Of a stretch of DNA of 64,000 nt, positions 58,101-64,000 are shown one piece after another. Source of the stretch: Calycina herbarum (taxonomy: Eukaryota; Ascomycota; Leotiomycetes; Helotiales; Pezizellaceae); contig LLEY01000054.1 of assembly GCA_001414485.1 (NCBI GenBank), positions 186,001 through 250,000 of the forward strand, given 5' to 3'. The notes under the pieces were generated by a model, which ran no database searches, had not been told where the DNA came from, and was given only the letters and a program-made list of their open reading frames with translations. The first letter of the stretch is position 1. Every line of letters begins with the position of its first letter. A program made the position numbers and the translations under genes.

Positions 58101-60320
58101 CGAGGCATTTACTAGTCGAGTATTCGTATTTGACGTACTTAGCGTAGACCGATTTGTAGATCTACGGAATCCTCTACGGAAGTTATTCTCTTTTGATTCT
58201 ATATTCGTTTATAATATTCGGTCTATAAGATTTACGTTAGTATCGTTATCTTCCTCGTCGTCTTTAGCTATAAATGCTTCTACTTTTGAATATAGGTTCT
58301 ATTATATACTAAGTGCCGATTTAATAGAATAAGTTATAGACGAAAGCTTTAGCTTCTTTAGTAGTTTTAATACTATATAAGATACCTCTTCGTATCTGTA
58401 ATAAGCTAGAAGAAGCTTATTAGCGAATTCCTCTTCCTTATATATATGTTTTAGAAGTCTATGCTTAATCTATTATAGTCTTCTATATATCTTTTCAAAG
58501 ATCTTAAGAATAGGCTTATCTAGATACTTTCTCTTATATTCCTTAAGCGTAGTATTATTCTATTCTATTAAGGTGTTCTAGATATAATTAAGGTCCTGGT
58601 ATTACTTCTTAAATTTGCTACAAAGTGCTTTAAAAGTGAGTTCGTCGATAATATCGATAACTTCTATATAATAAAATTCCTAGGCGTCTCTCTTAAGTAT
58701 TATAGAAAAAGCCTTCTTATATACCTTCTTTTGAAGTCTATATATCTAGTATTTATCTATAAACACTGCTAGCTTAAGGTTAAGATTCTCTCTCTAGCTT
58801 CTAAACTTAATATCGTTAGATATATATACTCTTATAAGGTTTCTAAGAGCGTATTAATCTTCTTTCCTCTTTTGTCTTTTGTTAATATCTCTGTCTTCTC
58901 TATTACTTCTATTATCTCTATTATTATCTAAATCGCTCTCTTCGTTATTATCTAGATCCTTGTAGTCTAATTCGTTAGAAGAGCTTTTAGAGGAAGAAGA
59001 AGAAGAATTATTAGAAGATTCTAGGTTATATTTTAACGATTTACTCTTCTTCTTTTCTTACTAAGCTCTCTTAAGTATCTTTAAAAGTAACTTCTTTATT
59101 ATTAATTTATTACTTAATTTAGAAGAGGTCTTAGAAGAGATCTTAGACAGTATCGATTTAGATATTATCTTAGGAGCTAGAGTTACTAGTGCCTTCTTTG
59201 CTAGTATCTTTAAAGACTTTGATAGTATTACTAGAAGGACCGATTTACTTATCTTTCTTAACTTACTAAGTAATAGTATAATAGTGTCTCCTTCGTTAAC
59301 AAATTCCTTAATATTCAGAGGATCCTTATAAGGATTCTTTAAGCGCTATCTTAATTCCTTAGATAGAACTTCTCTCTTAGACTTAATCTTCTTAAGTTCC
59401 TCGTAAGGTACTAGCGTCTTCTCCTCCTCTGTTAAGATGTTATATAAAGCCTGTACTACTCTACCGCTTTCTCTTCTATAAAGATCTTCTACGTATATAC
59501 CTCTTAATCGGAGGGTTCTTCGAAGACTGCTAGTATATCGAGTAGATATAATTATCTTAAAGTGTTTAAGGTTCTATCCTTTAAAGTCTTCTTAAAAAAC
59601 CTCCTATAAAGCAGCGTTATATTCCTTTCCTACTTAGTATTCGTCTATATAATCTCGTATATAAGCGTTAAGAGTATCGCTGTCTACGGTTTCTAAATCA
59701 GGCTTCTAATAGTCTTCTTCTGTTCTAGTTCCTTTAGTTACTATAGTATTATTAGGTGTTAATAGCCGTAGTATTCGTAGTATTAATAGTAGTATAATCC
59801 TAGTACTAAACGTAATTAGAATAGGAAAGGTCTAATAATCGTACTTCCTAGGATACTTTATAGAATCCTACTATAAAAGGTCGGATAGCTTAAACGATAG
59901 CTAGTAGTCGACTTTCTTAAAAGTTCGAGGTAGTGTTTTAGGTAACTAGATTCCTTCTACTTCTTTTTAGTAAATCAGAGATATAGGTGATTTACTTAAT
60001 AAGTTAATATAAGTGAATCTATAAGACTTAGTTTATAAGTAAATATAAAGAAGTTAAAGTAATAAGCGATTCCAAGTCTATAATCTTAATACAAGGTGGA
60101 TTCGTCTTAAAGGTTATACGTTATACAAATCCTAGAGCGAAGTATAGAATAGTATACTTATATAATCAAATCTAAACAAGGTTAGAGGATTATACGTAGT
60201 AGTAGACTACGGCGTATAATAGTACCACTCTTAACGTTTAGTTAGCTAAAGACACTTAACTATAGTAAGTATAAGTAAGCTTATAACTAAGTAATCTAAT
60301 CTACGCGCGACACTAATTAG

Positions 60321-60490
60321 TATTAGTATAACTTAGTTATAAATCTGTCTAGTTATATATACGTATTATATTCTCTGTTACTATTCTAGGTACTTAAAGT
60401 ACGACTATTTATACTTGTGCTAGCGTGGTACTAGCGTGCTAGTCACGTGGATAGATATGAGTCAGAGGCTTATTCATCTATATAACGACA
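60321..60490 (-). repeat. 5' LTR of the copia element
   Basis: 170 bp, starts TGTCGTTATATAG on the minus strand; less mutated than the other LTR. Confidence 0.92.
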
Positions 60491-60971
60491 CTAATATATA
60501 GCTAGTATATTATATAGTCTAAATAGTATAACTATATATTTATAAAGACTTAATAGTAAGATAAATACTATTTTCTATTTATTTCTAACTTTTATTTATA
60601 TAAGTCTATAAGCGTTTTATTAATCTAATTTCGTAAACTATACTACTTTACCTAGCTTGTCTTATAAGTATTAGCTACTAGGTAATAGATAAGCGTTCTT
60701 AACTATAGTATTATTTACTTCTTAGTAATTAATATATACTCTTCTATCTAGGTTATTCTTCTTTTTAACAATAAGTATATTCGAGGTAACTAGCGATTTA
60801 GACTTTCTAATATACTTCTTTTTAATACCTTCCTTTATATAACTTTCTATTCTCTATAGACTTTTCTAATTATATAACCGAAGCTTCTACTTTAAGAGAT
60901 AATAACTCTCTTTTAACTTAATCTTATAATCTTATAAGTAATATTCTAGTAAAGCTTATAAGTCTTCTTAT

Positions 60972-61251
60972 AACGGTACGAAACGGATACTACTACAAAA
61001 GAGGTATATAGAAGTACGTTCGATAGAATAACATATCCGAATGCTAGGCTCTAATACGAAGGAAAAGACTAAATTAGTCTTTCCCGATAGAGAGGAGGCA
61101 GCTATTTATAAGAGGTTCGGATAATAGTAAGTCCGGAGCTATCTAGCTATTCTAAATCCTGAAACAACATCTGTATCGTATCCTATTCGGCACGTAGACT
61201 TGGTAATTCCAATTCCGATTATTCCGATTAATTCCCGATGGTTCTATCACA
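60972..61251 (-). repeat. 3' LTR of the right-hand gypsy element
   Basis: On the minus strand the sequence AAGAAGAGGGGA (purine tract) is followed at 61251 by TGTGATAGAACC, the usual polypurine tract/LTR junction. The other end is set at 60972 (TATAACGGTACG), where the older gypsy pol stops. The partner LTR would be beyond the window. Confidence 0.65.
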
Positions 61252-61737
61252 TCCCCTCTTCTTAAAAAAGACTCGTCCTCAAGGCTTTGTATTATCGGTG
61301 CAGTATCGGTAGGCGGTGTCTATAGGTAGTAGTATTATCGTTTATAGTTTAAATCGTGGTTTATTAGTCGTCTTTTATATAATAATAGCGACAAACGAAA
61401 AGGAGGAGATCTAATTAGCTATCGGGTAGGAGTCGGTAGCTACAGTAGCATTTGCGGTTTATTCGCTATTACTGTTTATAATAATAGTAATAAACAACAA
61501 TTATAACACGCTAGCTATTGTTATCCGTTATATATTAGTAGCTAACTTGCCCTCGATTCTGATTTCTTTTCCTCTTTCCTTTCTAACGAACAATAACAAA
61601 TTAAGCTGTAAGAATAGCCTCTGATTAGGTATATCTTCCTACGCTAACGTCTTTAGACACACACACACATATACAGCGTAAGTCTTTACCTTCAGAGTCG
61701 GGGCTGACTCGGAGTGCTAATCAGTTTATATAGTAAA

Positions 61738-62560
61738 ATGCCTCTTCCTTACCCTGCTAGTGTCCTTCCAGATGCCTACCGCGTCTGCTGCGTTCGGTGC
61801 CTTCGGGCAAAAGCTAGAGACGGGGAGCACAAGTGTGTCTTTGTAAAAGACATATCTAAGAAGTGTGAGTATTACGTTAGGTAGAACGCCGTTTATGTCC
61901 TAGTAAGCAGTCCTAAGTCCGAATCAAGTCTAAACCTATACTAACCATTGTAGTTGCCCTGGTTTATAGAGAAGGAGTTTGTTATCTTACAGCTCTTAGA
62001 AAGCCCGGTTACGATTAAGAAGGCTGCTAAGGCTATTAACAAGATCATAGTCGTTACTGCTACAGAGGTACCTAAGACTATAACAGAGTTGTAGTACGCG
62101 CTCCTCGAGAAGACTCGGGCGCTTCGCGTCGAGGTTACTATAAGTATTCCTTCCTTAGTCAGTGCGGTTATAGAGGTGATTTTAGACTAACATTCCAACA
62201 GGCCGGTAATACTATACAAGTCCAGATTCGGGACCTCTTTGAAGCCTATTTAAAGAGCTTACAGGTCGCGGGTAGTCGTCAAAGTAAGAAGCGTAAGTAC
62301 GTGGAGGTAGAGGGGGTTCCTAGGGATGAGCCGGTTTAGGTCCCTTTTAGTAGGGAGAATAGCAAAGAGGAGGATTATAAGGACGAGGATAATAAGAAGG
62401 CTGAGGCTACTGCTACATAGCTAGCTGACGGGGCAGCTAGGGTAGAGGAGGTTAAGCTTTAGATCCTGTTCAGTAGCGACTCGGTATTGTCTTCTTATTC
62501 TTCTACTTTATCGATTTTAAGTTACTCGGGGGTAACTAGGATTAGTAGATATTCTTAAGA
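61738..62560 (+). pseudogene. Cysteine-rich ORF antisense to gypsy pol, downstream of it
   Basis: ATG at 61738 after a TATA-like TTTATATA and a CA run. It starts MPLPYPASVLPDAYRVCC and has paired Cys residues (VCCVRCLRAKARDGEHKC, then KKCEYY) that could bind zinc. First stop TAG at 61882-61884, more stops later in the same frame. Coding resumes in another frame after an acceptor at 62200-62201 (branch ACTAAC), with NTIQVQIRDLFEAYLKSLQ, KKRKYVEVEG and an acidic tail EEDYKDEDNKK, so an intron of about 60-70 nt is likely. Function unknown; not a standard gypsy protein. Read as a RIP-damaged gene carried by the element. Confidence 0.55.
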
Positions 62561-62579
62561 GTTGTTTAGTTAAATAATA

Positions 62580-64000
62580 AACTCTTTACTTATCCTTGTC
62601 TGTTTCCTATATACGTATCTATTTAGAGAGGAGTCGGGGTAGTCCCGGTTACTCTAGGTATTTAACGTAGAAGTCTCTTAATCGATGTAGTAAACCTTGA
62701 AAATTATTAGTAAGATACTAAGTAGGGTTAGAATCGTAGCCGACCAATTTTACTTAATATTATAGTTATCTTCTAAAAAGTCTACTAACGAGAATCTCTT
62801 AAACTTCCTATTCTTATATATCTTAAATAATCTCTAGAGGTAGCTCTAGGGCTTCCTATCCAGGTAGAGAGGTATTCGGGTCCTTAGATAGTACGTCTGT
62901 AGTAAAAACGTTATAAATTAATAATCCTTCTAAGAGCTTTAACCTATAAGAGTATCCTATACGTTCTAGTATTTCAAAGGGTCCCGTCTACTGCTCGGCT
63001 AACTTTCAGCTAGGTCGATTTATCTTAAGGTTCCTAGTTAATAAGTAGACCTTATTACTAACATCCTATTCAATAGCTCTTCGGTGTTAATTCGTACTAT
63101 CTTATATTCTCTACTAGGCTTTGGTTATATTATCTTTAGCTACGTTCTAAGCCGAGTATATACGTCAGGCTATTTTAACTACCTTATTATAATTTAATCG
63201 TTCCTAGGGAATAGAAGTCTTTAGAGTATTCTAGTCCTACGAGGTTCTCGAATCGAGTCTGAACTTAAGCTAATAAGAGGTTATACCGATCGAGGAGTAT
63301 AGGAGGGTTATTTATACTCGGTCTATTAGAGGGATTAACTTACTCTAATTATCCTAGTAGTAGGTTATAAAAGGCCTTAGTCTCTAATTAATATATCGGT
63401 TTATAATCTCTATCTAACTATCTATTTATTTATAGTAAGCTATAAAGAGCTTAAGCTTAATATTAATAATATAATAGAATTCTGTCTAAAAAGCCGAGAC
63501 GAATTAAGGTCCTTTATTAGATGTAATCGATTCGAGACAGTGTCTAAAACAATAGATCTATTATATAAAAAGTTAAGCTAATCCTCTAGCATTAGTTATA
63601 GAATAGTAGGGAATAGATACTAAGTCCTTTCTAAGGCGGTTGATAAATACTAGTATAGTGTTATATCTATGTTTGTCTTTTAGAAAGGACTTAAAATCTA
63701 TATATAAATGCTATATTAAGTAATTAGGAACTAGTAGTAGGTGAAGAAACCCTTACTATTTAGTCTGTCGAAGATAAGAGTATCTACACGCTTAGTAGTT
63801 AGCTACGTATACTTTATAGTCCGAACCTATACTAATCTAGTAGTAGGCGAGAGCTAACAACTAGTATGTCTTTCAAGCACTTAGGTAAGTACTAGATACT
63901 TAGTCGTAGACTTCTTAGATCAGATTCGTATAGAGTTCGGTGTTTCTTTAGACGTAAAGCTGTTCTCTAAATAGAAGTAAATTGTCTAGCGAGATAGTAT
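62580..64000 (-). pseudogene. Gypsy integrase C-terminus, chromodomain-like end, stops
   Basis: Minus-strand reading gives DVSNKVYLLTRNLKINRPS, TGPFEILERIGYSYRLKL and a later VKLVGYDSNPT, the GPF/Y module and a chromodomain-like tail of fungal gypsy elements. Stops are frequent. The upstream part of pol continues past the window end. Confidence 0.75.

Larger units (their letters stand above)
54153..60490 (-). mobile_element. Complete Ty1/copia LTR retrotransposon, RIP-mutated
   Basis: 6,338 bp, LTRs of 170 bp at 54153-54322 and 60321-60490, flanked by CTAAT on both sides (54148-54152, 60491-60495). Minus-strand order from the right: gag, a damaged zinc knuckle (Cys to Tyr) at 57936-57980, integrase remains about 57,030-56,450, reverse transcriptase from about 56,000, and RNase H with YTDFKS at 54760-54780. 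Integrase before RT is the Ty1/copia order. Many RIP stops. Inserted in the gypsy RT described separately. Confidence 0.9.
53450..60971 (-). mobile_element. Older gypsy pol fragment, split by a copia insertion
   Basis: Minus strand in two pieces. 60496-60971 holds the N-terminal part of a reverse transcriptase (SNILIVKKKNN at about 60,750-60,790, then VNNTIVKNAYLLPS and FTKLD). 54152-53450 holds the rest (active site YLDNILIF at 54070-54104, VLRRLLKIDFYFKLLK, RFINF, FIKNY). The two halves fit together if the copia element and one CTAAT are taken out. At the right it is cut by the LTR at 60972. Confidence 0.8.
61252..64000 (-). mobile_element. 3' part of a Ty3/gypsy element running off the window
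   Basis: Minus-strand pol fills about 62,580-64,000 and the purine tract and LTR lie at the left. Between them is an ORF on the plus strand. Composition is less AT-rich at 61,260-62,480 than in the pol part, so the antisense gene region is either less mutated or started more GC-rich. Confidence 0.75.

Overview
The window comes from the nuclear genome of a filamentous ascomycete. Genes carry 0-4 short GT..AG introns (about 46-124 nt) with CTAAC/CTAAT-type branch sites. Proteins look like those of Pezizomycotina, and the eIF4A, CLN3 and DPP5 sequences suggest Leotiomycetes (inference; no species call is possible by eye). The repeats carry the mark of repeat-induced point mutation (RIP): TpA-rich DNA, C-to-T and G-to-A differences between copies, and reading frames closed by TAG/TAA.

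Region 1, about 1-25,020, is an ordinary gene-rich block: BNA1 (kynurenine pathway), a FAHD1-type acylpyruvase, a short unknown protein, an unknown disordered protein, a PWI/RS splicing factor (SRRM1 type), EAF6 (NuA4 histone acetyltransferase), an F-box/JmjC protein, eIF4A, a cytosolic dipeptidyl-peptidase 5, battenin/BTN1, a small single-span membrane protein, an ankyrin-repeat protein, and an intron-bearing tRNA-Ala(AGC). Genes are mostly in divergent or convergent pairs. There is no operon-like or pathway cluster.

Region 2, about 25,720-37,375, is AT-rich nested transposon DNA: a solo LTR split by a complete 5.9-kb Ty3/gypsy element (identical-length 329-bp LTRs, 5-bp target duplication, empty site present at 52.3 kb), then a Fot1/pogo element with TA target sites, then a PIF/Harbinger element with TAA target sites that still shows both of its genes.

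Region 3, about 37,375-46,455, is a less mutated island. It holds a BTB/POZ gene without a clean start, a TA-flanked MITE, a dispersed GCGAGGTGAT motif, a broken gene, an LTR-like promoter fragment with a 45-codon ORF, a 5'-truncated Tad-type LINE, and a 51-bp tandem repeat.

Region 4, about 46,455-64,000, is again heavily mutated nested DNA: a second Fot1/pogo element, a plus-strand gag with its 5' LTR, a gypsy reverse transcriptase cut in two by a complete 6.3-kb Ty1/copia element, and the 3' part of another gypsy element. That last element carries a cysteine-rich ORF on the opposite strand between pol and the LTR. No CRISPR, phage or bacterial feature is present. The most unusual points are the antisense ORF in the last gypsy element, the layered insertions whose order can be read, the MITE-like hairpin that explains the long DPP5 intron, and the frameshifted BTB gene.
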